This document shows, in pieces, positions 43,979 through 53,245 of a stretch of DNA of 64,000 bases; position 1 is the stretch's first letter, and every line of letters begins with the position of its first letter. The translations under genes were made by a program, and so were the position numbers. The stretch is from Chitinophaga caseinilytica. Its GTDB lineage: Bacteria > Bacteroidota > Bacteroidia > Chitinophagales > Chitinophagaceae. The notes below the pieces were generated by a model. That model did not search any database, was not told the origin of the DNA, and saw only the letters and a list, made by a program, of their open reading frames with translations. Location of the stretch: positions 6,183,001 through 6,247,000 of the forward strand of contig NZ_CP150096.1 in the NCBI RefSeq assembly GCF_038396765.1, given 5' to 3'.

Positions 43979-45082
43979 ATGCTGCCGACCCACCGCTCCT
44001 CTTCCCGGAATACCGTGGAATCCGTTATCGTGCTACTGTTACTGCTGGCCCTGTTCGTAGCCGTTTACGATGTGCTCCGCGTGTTTTTCGGCGTCTTCAC
44101 CTTCGCCATCATCTTCGCCGTTTCCCTCGCACAACCGTTCGAACGGCTTTGCAGGCGCACCGGGCAGCGGCGCACCCTTGCCGCCATCATCTATTCCATA
44201 TTGTTGCTGGCCATTGTGGCATTGCCTTTCATCCTGATCATCAGCGCCCTCGGCAAACACGCCTCGCAATTGCTGTCGTTCGCCGGCGAAGTGCGCGAGC
44301 ATGGCCTCCCACCCCTCCCCGACAACATTGCCTCCCTGCCGGTCGTGGGCAACAGCATCGCGGAGTTCTGGCAGCAACTGCGCGACAATCCCCGCGAAGC
44401 GCTCGTGGGGCACGATCGCCAGATCAACCTCCTCCTGCACCGGCTGCTCACCGGCGGCGCAGGGATCGCGGGGGCCACGATCCAGTGTGTGCTGGGCATT
44501 CTCGTGTCTGCCATGCTCCTGGCGGCAGGGCCCAAAACGCTGCTGCCGCTTAAAAACATCCTGCGCCACCTGCTGGGCCGCAGCGATGCGCAAACCCTTA
44601 TCCAGGCAAGCCTGAGCGCCATCCGTGGCGTTTCCATCGGCGTCATGGGCACCGCGTTCATCGCCAGCGCATTGTCGTACATCGGGTTCGCCATCGCCGG
44701 CCTGCATTTCAAAATGCTGTTTACCGCCGTCATTTTTTTCCTCGTGCTGATCCAGGTAGGCCCGCTGCTCGTCTGGCTGCCGCTGGTGATCTGGGCGGCC
44801 GTGGAAGGGCATACCGGCCTGGCCGTGTTCCTCGCGGTGTACGGCGGCTTCGTGCTGGCGGCGGATGCCATATTGAAACCGATCCTCATCGCCAAAAGCG
44901 GTGGACGGCTGCCTTTTCTCGTGCTGTTCATCGGCGTAGTAGGCGGGCTTGCCGCCTGGGGTTTCACCGGTATGTTCAAAGGCGCCATCATCCTATCGGT
45001 TGCGTATACACTGTACGATTCGTGGCTGGAACGGAAACGGCAACACAACCGGCCAGGGCATCTTCCGTCAACCGGAACATGA
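43979..45082 (+). CDS. AI-2E/PerM-family transporter
   Basis: A 367-residue membrane protein with an initial helix pair near 17-60, a polar middle part (about 95-155) and a C-terminal bundle of helices with QVGPLLVWLPLVIWAAVEGH and ADAILKPILIAKSGGRLPFLVLFIGVVGGL, the family signature. Family members export small molecules or ions; despite the name an AI-2 role is not implied. The ATG at 43979 follows the tRNA region; the upstream extension would run through it. Confidence 0.85.
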   Translation: MLPTHRSSSRNTVESVIVLLLLLALFVAVYDVLRVFFGVFTFAIIFAVSLAQPFERLCRRTGQRRTLAAIIYSILLLAIVALPFILIISALGKHASQLLSFAGEVREHGLPPLPDNIASLPVVGNSIAEFWQQLRDNPREALVGHDRQINLLLHRLLTGGAGIAGATIQCVLGILVSAMLLAAGPKTLLPLKNILRHLLGRSDAQTLIQASLSAIRGVSIGVMGTAFIASALSYIGFAIAGLHFKMLFTAVIFFLVLIQVGPLLVWLPLVIWAAVEGHTGLAVFLAVYGGFVLAADAILKPILIAKSGGRLPFLVLFIGVVGGLAAWGFTGMFKGAIILSVAYTLYDSWLERKRQHNRPGHLPSTGT

Positions 45083-45217
45083 ATTATCCATCGACAATAA
45101 TTCCAGGATTTCACTTTACACCCCTCATCCATCCATTCAACCCAACTAACCTTCATATCACCTTCCCTAACCCCTACCGAACCGTTGACGAAGATAATTT
45201 TGCGGCAAATCATCATC

Positions 45218-46216
45218 ATGAAACGGATCACTTCACTCGCGTTCGTCGCGCTCACATGCTGCATGGCCTGTTCGAAAAGCGGCGACAAAAACCCCGACAA
45301 CCCCAATCCCGACAATCCCGGAAACGAAGGCGTGCCCACGATCGTATCGGTGCCCGTGCTCCGCGGAGACACCACCATCACCATGGGCCCCACCACCAAT
45401 TACGCCATCGTCATGAAAGGACTGCCCACCATCCGCCCCGTATTCCCCAAACTGGCGCTCAAACCGAAAAAAGTACGCGGCTACGTGACAGACGCGTCTG
45501 GCAACCCCATCGAAGGCGCAGAACTGGGCCTGCTGAAAAAGGTATCGGGCTTCCAGCAACTGGTCACCACAACTACCAACGACAAAGGATATTATGAAAT
45601 CGAGTTCGAAGGCGCCGCGGAATTCAAGCACGCGTTCGCCGTCATCAATTATGTCGGAAAACCCGTGCCCATCAGTCTTTTCACGGCAGACAGCGTAGCC
45701 AGCGTCTACACCTACGACAAAGGCGGCGTGGAACACTGGATGGCCCTCGGCCACGGTACCGCCAATGCCGCCGATGCCGCCCATCGCCCATGGTATTCCA
45801 ACAACTACTTCGGCGGATCGATCTACCTGAACTGGGATGTTTACGACGGACCACTCAGCACCGATGGCGCGCTGCCGAAAAATGCCGAAATCATCCTGAA
45901 ACTGACGCCCGCCGGCGGTATGCTCTACGATGCCAGCCGGACGTTCACCATCCGCCAGAAATTAGGCAACAACTTCCTCAGCTGTAACATCAACAATATT
46001 CCCATCGGTATTTACAAGATTGAAGCGAAACTGGCCGATGGCCGTGCGCTGAAAATGGAGGTACATGGCCCGTACAGATCGGACACTTACGGTCTGCAAT
46101 ACGATACGGACACCAAAGCCTGGTATGTTTCCTTCGTACCGGGTTTCAACGCCACCTCCAAGCCGATGCCCAACCGCAGCGAGTGGGACCAGGCCAATGT
46201 GTATGTGAGATTATAA
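45218..46216 (+). CDS. Lipoprotein with carboxypeptidase-regulatory-like domain
   Basis: A 332-residue protein. The lipoprotein signal ends CCMAC (Cys18), followed by a low-complexity DNPNPDNPGN linker. A carboxypeptidase-regulatory-like sandwich is at about 88-150 (KVRGYVTDASGNPIEGAELGL, then TNDKGYYEIEF). The C-terminal half is beta-rich and not recognised. Likely surface-exposed; function unknown. The ATG at 45218 starts the signal peptide. Confidence 0.7.
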   Translation: MKRITSLAFVALTCCMACSKSGDKNPDNPNPDNPGNEGVPTIVSVPVLRGDTTITMGPTTNYAIVMKGLPTIRPVFPKLALKPKKVRGYVTDASGNPIEGAELGLLKKVSGFQQLVTTTTNDKGYYEIEFEGAAEFKHAFAVINYVGKPVPISLFTADSVASVYTYDKGGVEHWMALGHGTANAADAAHRPWYSNNYFGGSIYLNWDVYDGPLSTDGALPKNAEIILKLTPAGGMLYDASRTFTIRQKLGNNFLSCNINNIPIGIYKIEAKLADGRALKMEVHGPYRSDTYGLQYDTDTKAWYVSFVPGFNATSKPMPNRSEWDQANVYVRL

Positions 46217-46235
46217 CAGGGAGATACTATAAACG

Positions 46236-46291
46236 CCGACCGGCATCCTGCTTCAGTGAACACTGTTGCGGGATGCCGGTCGGGTATTTTT
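46236..46291 (+). terminator. Terminator between convergent genes
   Basis: CCGACCGGCATCC (46236-46248) pairs with GGATGCCGGTCGG (46271-46283), then GTATTTTT. It ends the lipoprotein gene and may also serve the helicase on the other strand. Confidence 0.7.
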
Positions 46292-46306
46292 AACGCAGCG
46301 GGCGCG

Positions 46307-47575
46307 TTAGATTTTCTGTTTGTTCTGCTGCGGACGGCCGTGCCATTTCCGCTTTTGCTGCTGCTTGCGATTGTTCGCCTGCTGGGAAGAAGACTGGCGC
46401 AGCTGTACGGCGGGAGCCGGGGCTGCGGGCGCTTCCAGAGCCGGGAAAGGATGATCGCTGACAACGGGGATCTGCTGCTTGATGAGCTTTATGATATCCT
46501 TCACATATGCCCTTTCTTCATCGTCGCAGAAAGAAAGCGCGATGCCGCTTGCGCCGCCGCGACCGGTACGGCCGATGCGGTGAACATACGTTTCAGGCAC
46601 GTTGGGGATCTCGAAGTTGATCACATGCGACAGGTTGTCTACGTCGATACCGCGCGCGGCGATGTCTGTAGCTACCAGGCAACGGATGCGGCCCGCCTTG
46701 AAATCGGTGAGGGCGCGCTGGCGCGAGTTCTGGGACTTGTCGCCGTGAATGGCGCTGGCGGTGATGCCAGACTTGCTCAGTTCTTTGGCGACGCGGTCTG
46801 CGCCGTGCTTGGTACGGGTGAAGACGAGTGCGCTCACGATGGATGCGTCATTCAACACATGCACGAGCAGTTTGCGCTTGCTCGCTTTATCGGTGTAATA
46901 CAGCTGCTGCTCCACTTTCTCCGCCGTGCTGGAAACGGGCGTTACGGCCACTTTTTCAGGGTTGGAGAGGATGGAGTTCGCCAGGCCGGCGATTTCGTCG
47001 GGCATGGTGGCGGAAAAGAACAGGGTCTGTCTTTTCTGCGGCAGTTTGGTGATCACACGCTTTACGTCGTGGATAAAGCCCATGTCGAGCATACGGTCGG
47101 CTTCGTCGAGCACGAACTGGCGGATGTAATGCAGGTTGATGTGCCCCTGCTGCCAGAGGTCGAGCAGCCGGCCGGGCGTGGCAATGAGGATATCCGTTCC
47201 GCGTCTCAGTCCATCGATCTGGCCTTGCGCGGAAACGCCCCCGAAAATAACGAGGTGGCGGATGCCGGTGTGCGCGCCATAATCCCGGATATTCTCCGCG
47301 ATCTGGATCGCCAGTTCACGCGTTGGCGTAAGGATGAGCGTTTTGATATGACGGTCGGGCGCCTGGGCGGCCTCTTTTTCCTTATAAAGCAACTGCAGGA
47401 TCGGAATAGCGAACGCTGCGGTTTTGCCGGTACCGGTCTGGGCGCACGCCAGCAGGTCCCGTTTCTCCAGCACTACAGGGATCGCCTGTTCCTGGATGGG
47501 AGTTGGTGTTGTATAGCCTTGTGTTTCCAGTGCGCGAAGTATGGGTGTAATGAGGCCTAATTTCTCGAATGACAA
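46307..47575 (-). CDS. DEAD-box RNA helicase (RhlE-like)
   Basis: A 422-residue protein with all helicase motifs: Q motif ([24 protein letters not shown]), [21 protein letters not shown] in [27 protein letters not shown], and HRIGRTGR. The tail (about 380-422) is basic and Gln/Arg/Lys-rich, for RNA contact. It likely unwinds structured RNA, for example during ribosome assembly or cold. A -7 box lies about 100 bases upstream, so the 5' UTR is long. Confidence 0.93.
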   Translation of the reverse strand: MSFEKLGLITPILRALETQGYTTPTPIQEQAIPVVLEKRDLLACAQTGTGKTAAFAIPILQLLYKEKEAAQAPDRHIKTLILTPTRELAIQIAENIRDYGAHTGIRHLVIFGGVSAQGQIDGLRRGTDILIATPGRLLDLWQQGHINLHYIRQFVLDEADRMLDMGFIHDVKRVITKLPQKRQTLFFSATMPDEIAGLANSILSNPEKVAVTPVSSTAEKVEQQLYYTDKASKRKLLVHVLNDASIVSALVFTRTKHGADRVAKELSKSGITASAIHGDKSQNSRQRALTDFKAGRIRCLVATDIAARGIDVDNLSHVINFEIPNVPETYVHRIGRTGRGGASGIALSFCDDEERAYVKDIIKLIKQQIPVVSDHPFPALEAPAAPAPAVQLRQSSSQQANNRKQQQKRKWHGRPQQNKQKI

Positions 47576-47672
47576 TTGATATGATTTTATGTAACGTTGA
47601 TAACTGCCTGGATGTCAAATTAAAGGGAAGGAAAAGCTCGAATTGTATATCCAGGAGCATAAAAAAACTTTA

Positions 47673-47680
47673 CAAAGATA
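47673..47680 (-). promoter_or_regulatory. Bacteroidota -7 box for the helicase
   Basis: Minus strand TATCTTTG, perfect to TAnnTTTG; predicted 5' UTR of about 90 bases before the ATG at 47575. Confidence 0.5.
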
Positions 47681-47822
47681 CGGAAAATCCCCCAATGCGC
47701 CGGTTTTGCATTAGGATTGTTTATAATACCACTCAGACGACCAATCTTCCACTCCGTCGGAAAAGCCTTTCCGGCGCGGGTTTTAATCGGTAGCTTACCT
47801 ATACTCAAAACCATGCTTTTTT

Positions 47823-48683
47823 ATGAAAACCAGACTATTGCTCACCGCGCTGGCCGCCTTTTCCCTGGCCGCCTGCTCGAAGAAAAAGGACCCTGAGCCC
47901 CAGGCGCCCGATTCCCCCAAACCCATTCCCGTACTCACAAAAGTCGTGAAAGGGCATCTCCTCAAATCGTGCGACATCGCCCTCGTTCCCGGCGCCAACT
48001 TCCGGGTCGAATATACCTGGAACACGGATAGTTCCCTGAAAAAGTACAAATCCATCAATCCCGCCACCCAGCAGTCCGCCGATGTGGATTTCCACTACGA
48101 AAACGGCATGCTGGCCCGCATCACTACCCAAAACTCCCTTTCAGAAGGCGTGTACGTTTTCAAAAACGGTAAAGTGGACCGGATCACCAGCCGCCATCTC
48201 ATCAACCCCACCGGCAGAAATTACTACTTCACCTACAACGCCGCCGACAACACGCCCGCCCGCATCCGATACTACAACTTCAACGAAGCGGGCGAGCAGC
48301 TCGTTACCGAGGTCAACTATACGTACGACGCGCAAAAGCGCCCGGTGGAAATCACCAGCACGCAACCCAACGGCAACAAACGCATCATCAGGTTCCAGGA
48401 ATGGAGCGAGCCGTTCCTTTTCAGCCCCTGGATATTTTCCGAATCGGAAATGGACCTCGAAAACTATGAACTATACAACGTTCCGCTGATGTTCGTCCTC
48501 GACCGGATGCCCACCAAATTCTCCGAGCACCAGCAAGCCGCCGGTGCTGCGGAAACCATGACGCGCCGCTGGGAAATCAGCTATACCGTCCAGCAGGAAA
48601 AATTGCAGTTCCGCCGCGCGAAGGTTTTTTATCCCACCCAGCCGCAACTGGACCGAACGGTAGAGCATACCTTCCATTATTGA
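47823..48683 (+). CDS. Lipoprotein of unknown function
   Basis: A 286-residue protein with lipoprotein signal ending SLAAC (Cys19) and an SKKKDPEP linker. The mature part repeats a YxYDxxxRPxxI-like strand pattern (FHYENGMLARI, YVFKNGKVDRI, YTYDAQKRPVEI), as in DUF4595/RHS-like Bacteroidota lipoproteins. No catalytic motif. Probably surface-located; role not identified. Confidence 0.6.
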   Translation: MKTRLLLTALAAFSLAACSKKKDPEPQAPDSPKPIPVLTKVVKGHLLKSCDIALVPGANFRVEYTWNTDSSLKKYKSINPATQQSADVDFHYENGMLARITTQNSLSEGVYVFKNGKVDRITSRHLINPTGRNYYFTYNAADNTPARIRYYNFNEAGEQLVTEVNYTYDAQKRPVEITSTQPNGNKRIIRFQEWSEPFLFSPWIFSESEMDLENYELYNVPLMFVLDRMPTKFSEHQQAAGAAETMTRRWEISYTVQQEKLQFRRAKVFYPTQPQLDRTVEHTFHY

Positions 48684-48698
48684 TGCATAGCGCCATAT

Positions 48699-48738
48699 AA
48701 ACACGAAGGCCCGCCGGAACCGGCGGGCCTTCGTGTTT
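48699..48738. terminator. Bidirectional terminator
   Basis: AAACACGAAGGCCCGCC pairs with GGCGGGCCTTCGTGTTT around a short GGAACC loop, between convergent genes at 48683 and 48751. Confidence 0.75.
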
Positions 48739-48750
48739 ATGCAATGTGTT

Positions 48751-49353
48751 TTAGCCGTTTTTCAGCAGGAGCCCCCGGTCTTTCCGCATGCGCTGCAGCA
48801 GGGTTTCCACCGTGCTGCGGATGGGTGCCGGCAGTTTGTCGAACCCCGGCGCGTAGCGCAGCGACCGGCCATTATCGAACTCATTTTCCACGGCGCGGAC
48901 GGCGAATTTTTCGTTTTTGTACACCACGAACACTTTCACGCGGCGGATTCCGTTGCCGTCTTTCGTCATGTACACGATGATGGGATCGATGCGGCCATCG
49001 GCGTCGAGATCGCGGAAGGAGCAGTAGCTCGTCGTGAACCAGATATGGGATTCCTCCATCTCTTTTTCGATGAAATCGTTCAGGGTCCATTTCTCGAGGT
49101 AGCCGCCATGGTCTTCGAGGAGGCAGACGGCCTGGAGCGCGGTGTTGACGGTATCTTTGGCGGTTATTTTATCCTGGTTTTCGCAGAGGAGGATTTTCCA
49201 GCTGCCGGAATTATCGACGTAGCTGAAGCCCCTGAACACGGGGAACTTCGTTTCGTATTCTGCATCGATTTCCGCGCGGGGGATAATTTTCACTTCCTGC
49301 GCGAAGGCGAATGCAGGGAGAAACAGGAGGATGGAGGTAATGAAGCGGCGCAT
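48751..49353 (-). CDS. Exported protein of unknown function
   Basis: A 200-residue protein with a signal peptide (ends FAFAQ, about 18). It contains 'SGSWKILLCENQD' and 'CSFRDLDADGRIDPIIVYMTKDGNG', the second resembling a calcium-binding EF-like loop seen in Bacteroidota surface proteins. It may belong to the M949_RS01915 surface-polysaccharide family, but this is a weak guess. The ATG at 49353 starts the signal. Confidence 0.5.
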   Translation of the reverse strand: MRRFITSILLFLPAFAFAQEVKIIPRAEIDAEYETKFPVFRGFSYVDNSGSWKILLCENQDKITAKDTVNTALQAVCLLEDHGGYLEKWTLNDFIEKEMEESHIWFTTSYCSFRDLDADGRIDPIIVYMTKDGNGIRRVKVFVVYKNEKFAVRAVENEFDNGRSLRYAPGFDKLPAPIRSTVETLLQRMRKDRGLLLKNG

Positions 49354-49547
49354 CCGGCGAAAATAAGAAATCTGCTGCATTCAATATCATTCTCCGCTGA
49401 AAACTGGCTGTCGTTATGGAAATACACCGCCACGGGGCTCCCTGCGTTCCTGCCGCACCCTGCCCTTTTACCTTAGCTCCTCCACGACCTTGTTCCGTTA
49501 TTGTCAGCTACGCTTAAGAGATCATCCAACCATAAACAGCACAGACA

Positions 49548-50411
49548 ATGAACGGAATTTCGCATCCCAGCATACGGTTGCACGCTGCCGATCCTTTGCT
49601 GGTTGACTCACACGAAGGACGCATCGCCGCATATACAGACACCACCATTTCCGGCCACCTGGCGTGCCGGAGCGTGTTGCTACCGGGAGGAAGCCTTAGC
49701 TGGGTGCACCTCATCCTCCACGAGCCCGCACCGCTTTACATCAGTTCTTCAATCGCTGCCCATTTCATTTGCTTCGGATTACGGGGAAATATGGAAGCCG
49801 ATGGCTTCCGGAGCATCGCCCATCATGCCGTACGCCAATTTGTTCAGCCGGGTGTGATTGCCGGCGTGCATGCAGGGGAATATGAGTTTTGCTGTATATC
49901 TATCGATGAAGGAAAGGAAACTTCCTGGCGGGAAACCGCTTTGCTGCCCGAAACAATTACCGTGCTGGAACAGATCCGCCGCATACCGTGGTCGGCCGCC
50001 AGCATCCCGGTGCTGAATAGTTGGGTGCAACTGCTTTCCCGCCTGATGGAAGCCACTTCGCAAATGCCCGCTGGTATACGCACTACACTACGGCACATTG
50101 CCGACAATTATGCGGAGCCCATCAGCGTAAAGCGCCTGGCCAGGATGGCGGGCCTCAATATCAACGCCTACACGATCCGATTCCGCGAAGCTACTGGCAG
50201 TACGCCATCGGCCTACATCCAGCGGGTACGAATCGAAGCAGGCAGAGAATTGTTAAAGGATAAACGCCTGACGATCGATGTCATCAGCGCCAGCAGCGGT
50301 TTTACAAGCAGACATTACTTCTCCCGGGTGTTCCGTCACCATTTTGGCCTCTCCCCCGCCGAGTTCAGGCGCAACGCACAGAAAAGTGAAAAACTCCACC
50401 TGAAAAATTGA
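49548..50411 (+). CDS. AraC-family transcriptional regulator
   Basis: A 287-residue protein. The N-terminal half is a variable sensor domain. The C-terminal double HTH (about 180-278) reads RTTLRHIADNYAEPISVKRLARMAGLN and LTIDVISASSGFTSRHYFSRVFRHHFGLSPAEFRR. It is followed within about 90 bases by a small membrane protein gene, a likely target or operon partner. Confidence 0.87.
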   Translation: MNGISHPSIRLHAADPLLVDSHEGRIAAYTDTTISGHLACRSVLLPGGSLSWVHLILHEPAPLYISSSIAAHFICFGLRGNMEADGFRSIAHHAVRQFVQPGVIAGVHAGEYEFCCISIDEGKETSWRETALLPETITVLEQIRRIPWSAASIPVLNSWVQLLSRLMEATSQMPAGIRTTLRHIADNYAEPISVKRLARMAGLNINAYTIRFREATGSTPSAYIQRVRIEAGRELLKDKRLTIDVISASSGFTSRHYFSRVFRHHFGLSPAEFRRNAQKSEKLHLKN

Positions 50412-50503
50412 AATATTAAACCACATTTCCTATAAATCTTGTGAACTTTACTTTGTCACCAACGGAAAAAACTGATACGATCGCCACCATTAAAAACACA
50501 AAC

Positions 50504-50944
50504 ATGCCCCTTTCCATTAAAACCCGCACCGCATCTGACCTGGCTTCGGCCCTGCTGCTGATCTTTTTCCTGCATAGCGCCATCGGCAGCATCGCGCAGC
50601 ACCAGACGGCGGTGAACGTACTCGCGTTCTACACACCTGTCAACGCCCCGCGCCACGCCATCGCCTGGGCGATATCGGCCTGGCAATTCATCACAGCGGC
50701 ATTGTTGTTTTTCCCCGTAACAAGGCGGTACGGCCTGGGCGCATCGCTGGGTTATTTCGTTGCACTATCTGTACTGGCCTGGCTGTTCCCCGGCGATCCG
50801 GCGCAGTTCGGCGGATTACTGAACCACATCACCCGGTTCCAGACGCAGGCCCTGGCGCTTTCAGGGATAGCGGTATCAGCAGCAGGCATCGTGCTCCGCT
50901 ACTTCTCCCGCATCAAAAAACAAACAGAAATCATTGCGCAATAA
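50504..50944 (+). CDS. Small membrane protein, DoxX-like
   Basis: A 146-residue protein with four hydrophobic helices (about 9-30, 46-70, 78-97, 113-132), the layout of DoxX/DUF4345-type membrane proteins. No catalytic motif is seen. A GTG at 50441 could extend it by 21 residues, but the ATG at 50504 leads straight into the first helix. It lies after an AraC gene and before a small secreted protein gene. Confidence 0.6.
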   Translation: MPLSIKTRTASDLASALLLIFFLHSAIGSIAQHQTAVNVLAFYTPVNAPRHAIAWAISAWQFITAALLFFPVTRRYGLGASLGYFVALSVLAWLFPGDPAQFGGLLNHITRFQTQALALSGIAVSAAGIVLRYFSRIKKQTEIIAQ

Positions 50945-51022
50945 CGCCGTTGTCCGGCGACAGGTGGTATGCCGAAAACCCTGTTCAATAGAGTAGGCAT
51001 TATTCTCAAAAACCCAACTAAC

Positions 51023-51352
51023 ATGAAAAGGAATCTTTTTGCCCTGGCAGCCGTTGTGTTCGCCCTCACGCTCTCTTCTTTCACCACTACCCGCGTGTCT
51101 ACTTTCTTCCTGACTTACAAAGGCACCGGAAACCAGTTCCAGGTGGCTAACTACAACATCCTGTCTTCCGCCAGCCGTGTAAGCGGTACCGGCAGCTTCA
51201 ACTGGATTTCCGTTCAGGCTGAAGATGAATTCGAAATCGACGATGCACTCGTATCTGCGACCGTAACCGCTGAAAACAAAGTTGCTGGCGGCTCTCCCCA
51301 CATCCTGTCTAACGAAACGGCAGACACCCCGGCCCTCGACGTTAAACTCTGA
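51023..51352 (+). CDS. Small exported protein of unknown function
   Basis: A 109-residue protein with a signal peptide (MKRNLFALAAVVFALTLSSF, cut near 20). The rest is Ser/Thr-rich and beta-like (FFLTYKGTGNQFQVANYN), ending in an acidic region. No family recognised. Similar short exported proteins are common in Chitinophagaceae. The ATG at 51023 starts the signal. Confidence 0.6.
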   Translation: MKRNLFALAAVVFALTLSSFTTTRVSTFFLTYKGTGNQFQVANYNILSSASRVSGTGSFNWISVQAEDEFEIDDALVSATVTAENKVAGGSPHILSNETADTPALDVKL

Positions 51353-51385
51353 TTTGGCTTCGATACGACAATTTCGGAAAAGCGA

Positions 51386-51415
51386 CCGCCGTTGACGCAA
51401 GTCAGCGGCGGTTTT
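51386..51415 (+). terminator. Terminator after the small exported protein
   Basis: CCGCCGTTGAC (51386-51396), loop GCAA, GTCAGCGGCGG (51401-51411) with one T-G pair, then TTTT. Confidence 0.6.
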
Positions 51416-51416
51416 A

Positions 51417-51887
51417 CTATTCTTTTACCGGCTCCACAAACTGTTTGCTGATTACGATGTAGAGATGGTCCCATTTCACGGTATCCATCCAATTACGGTT
51501 TTCCTCGTAGGGAATTTTCAGGATCACTTTATCCACGGCTTGCTTCATCGTCGGCGTTGGCGTGGTTGTATACGCGGCGATCTGATAAAGTTTCAGTTCG
51601 TTCATCTTATTGATGAACTCCGCGGAATCCCGGTTGGCCATCAGCCGTGCATGCGTCCACGACATTTCTGGTGGCTTGCTGACCCAGGGGTCGTAGGTGG
51701 CGAGCTGGTCGAAATCTTCCGGCGGAAGCTGGCTACGTACTTTTTCTTTCACGATCGGCCACCATGTTGGCGGCAGTGCGGCAGAAGCGCGCCGCCAGTC
51801 AGTTACCCTTACCCGTATGGGCTTCACCTGGCAGTTGGCGTAAACGGTTATGAAAACCAGGCTCATCGTTGATAGTAAACGTATCAT
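51417..51887 (-). CDS. Exported protein downstream of susD-like gene
   Basis: A 156-residue protein: signal MIRLLSTMSLVFITVYANCQ, then DWRRASAALPPTWWPIVKEKVRSQLPPEDF and repeated aromatic or charged segments. No family recognised. It begins 14 bases after the restored susD stop and is probably the third gene of the uptake operon. As sequenced, the frameshifted susD frame runs on into it as one ORF from 53234 to 51417, which is an artefact of the indel. Confidence 0.6.
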   Translation of the reverse strand: MIRLLSTMSLVFITVYANCQVKPIRVRVTDWRRASAALPPTWWPIVKEKVRSQLPPEDFDQLATYDPWVSKPPEMSWTHARLMANRDSAEFINKMNELKLYQIAAYTTTPTPTMKQAVDKVILKIPYEENRNWMDTVKWDHLYIVISKQFVEPVKE

Positions 51888-51901
51888 ATGGTTGGATTTT
51901 T

Positions 51902-53234
51902 TTATCTCGGCGTTTGTGCCACCTGGCTCCGCGCTATCACTTCTTTCGGCAACAGCCAGGCAAAACGGAGATCGCCCGGTGGTAACTGTATCTCCTGTCC
52001 GCCAATTTTCCGGCGAAGCGTGATGGCGGTTGCCGGTTCCGTATTCAGCCGCTTGATGTCCGCCCAACGCCCCCCGCATCACCAGTTCCTTTTTCCTTTC
52101 ACGCAGCACGATGCGCAAGGCTTCTGCGGCGCTGGTGGCGGTTTCCGGCACAAACGCACCCGCCGTCCAACGATGGCGGAGCAATTCATTCAAATCGTCC
52201 ATCGCAGCCTGTACCTTTCCCTCCCTGGCGAGGCATTCTGCCCGGATGAGGTACACTTCGTCTGTCGCAACGCCGGTAAATGGTTTGAACACACCGGCAT
52301 AGGAATTCCGGAATGTTTCCGTTCCGTCGCCGATCTCCCTGAAATAGTACACTCCCCGGAGATCGCCCGTTGCATAGGAGGAACGAAGCGCTGTGTCTGC
52401 CCTCGGATAATTTTCGACAGATACCACCTGTGTTTCCGAAGCCACCTGATAATAGAGGATTTCGGGGTTGGAAGTGTAATTCCCCAGCGGAAAATCCCCT
52501 TCCTGCAAAGTGCTGAAATCCAGCAATCCGGAATGCAGGGCGAGGCAGGCCGAAGCTGCATCCCGCGCGCGGCTGAATTGCCTGGTCTGAAGGTAAAATC
52601 TCGCCAGTAGCGCATGCCCGGCGGCTTTGATGGGCAAATTCTTATACGGAGCGTTCTCCGGCAAAAGCGTTACCGCCGCCTCCAGGTCTTCCTGGATCTG
52701 CCGGTAGGTTTCTGGAAGACCGGCCCGAACGCTCGGCACATTCGGGTCTTCGTTCAAGCGTAAAATGATTCCCGGACCATTTCCTCCCACGCCGGAAGTG
52801 TATTGCAGCGCATACAGCTCCGCCGCCTGGAGGAACGCGAGCCCGCGCAGAAAAAGCGCCATCCCCTTCAACTCGTTCCGCTGCCGCTCGCTGCTTACTT
52901 TCACACGCGCCACGTTCGACAAAATCGTGTTGGCATAAAAAACCCTGTTGTATTGCTGGAAATAATCTGCGAACAACTGCTCCCGGTCGTTCCAGCGATA
53001 CACATCGCGGTAAATCTCCGGGAGCGCCATCAGTTCCGCATCCGGAATGTAATATTCGTCGGACGCCGCAATCCCCAGGCTGGGGCCCACATACAGGGAT
53101 TCTGTGTTCAACAGCAACAGCAGATCATTCGCTGTTTCAATGGTGGACGTCGTTTTGTCGGATTTTTTATCTAGGTACTTGCTGCATCCCGCCATCGACA
53201 GGGATATTGCACAAAACATGATCAGTTTCTTCAT
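51902..53234 (-). CDS. SusD/RagB-family nutrient-binding lipoprotein, frameshifted
   Basis: Lipoprotein (signal ends SMAGC, Cys17; KYLDKKSDK linker) of the SusD family, which forms the lid of the SusC transporter and binds substrate. TPR-like helices run through the middle (LFLRGLAFLQAAELYALQY, then AAGHALLARFYLQTRQFSRARDAA), and VYLIRAECLAREGK is a family mark. After ERKKELVMRG the frame is lost. Removing one base from the six-base run at 52070-52075 restores RWADIKRLNTEPA..., and a TAA at 51902, giving 443 residues. The indel is probably a sequencing error or a recent mutation. Confidence 0.82.
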
Positions 53235-53245
53235 GATACGGTTGT

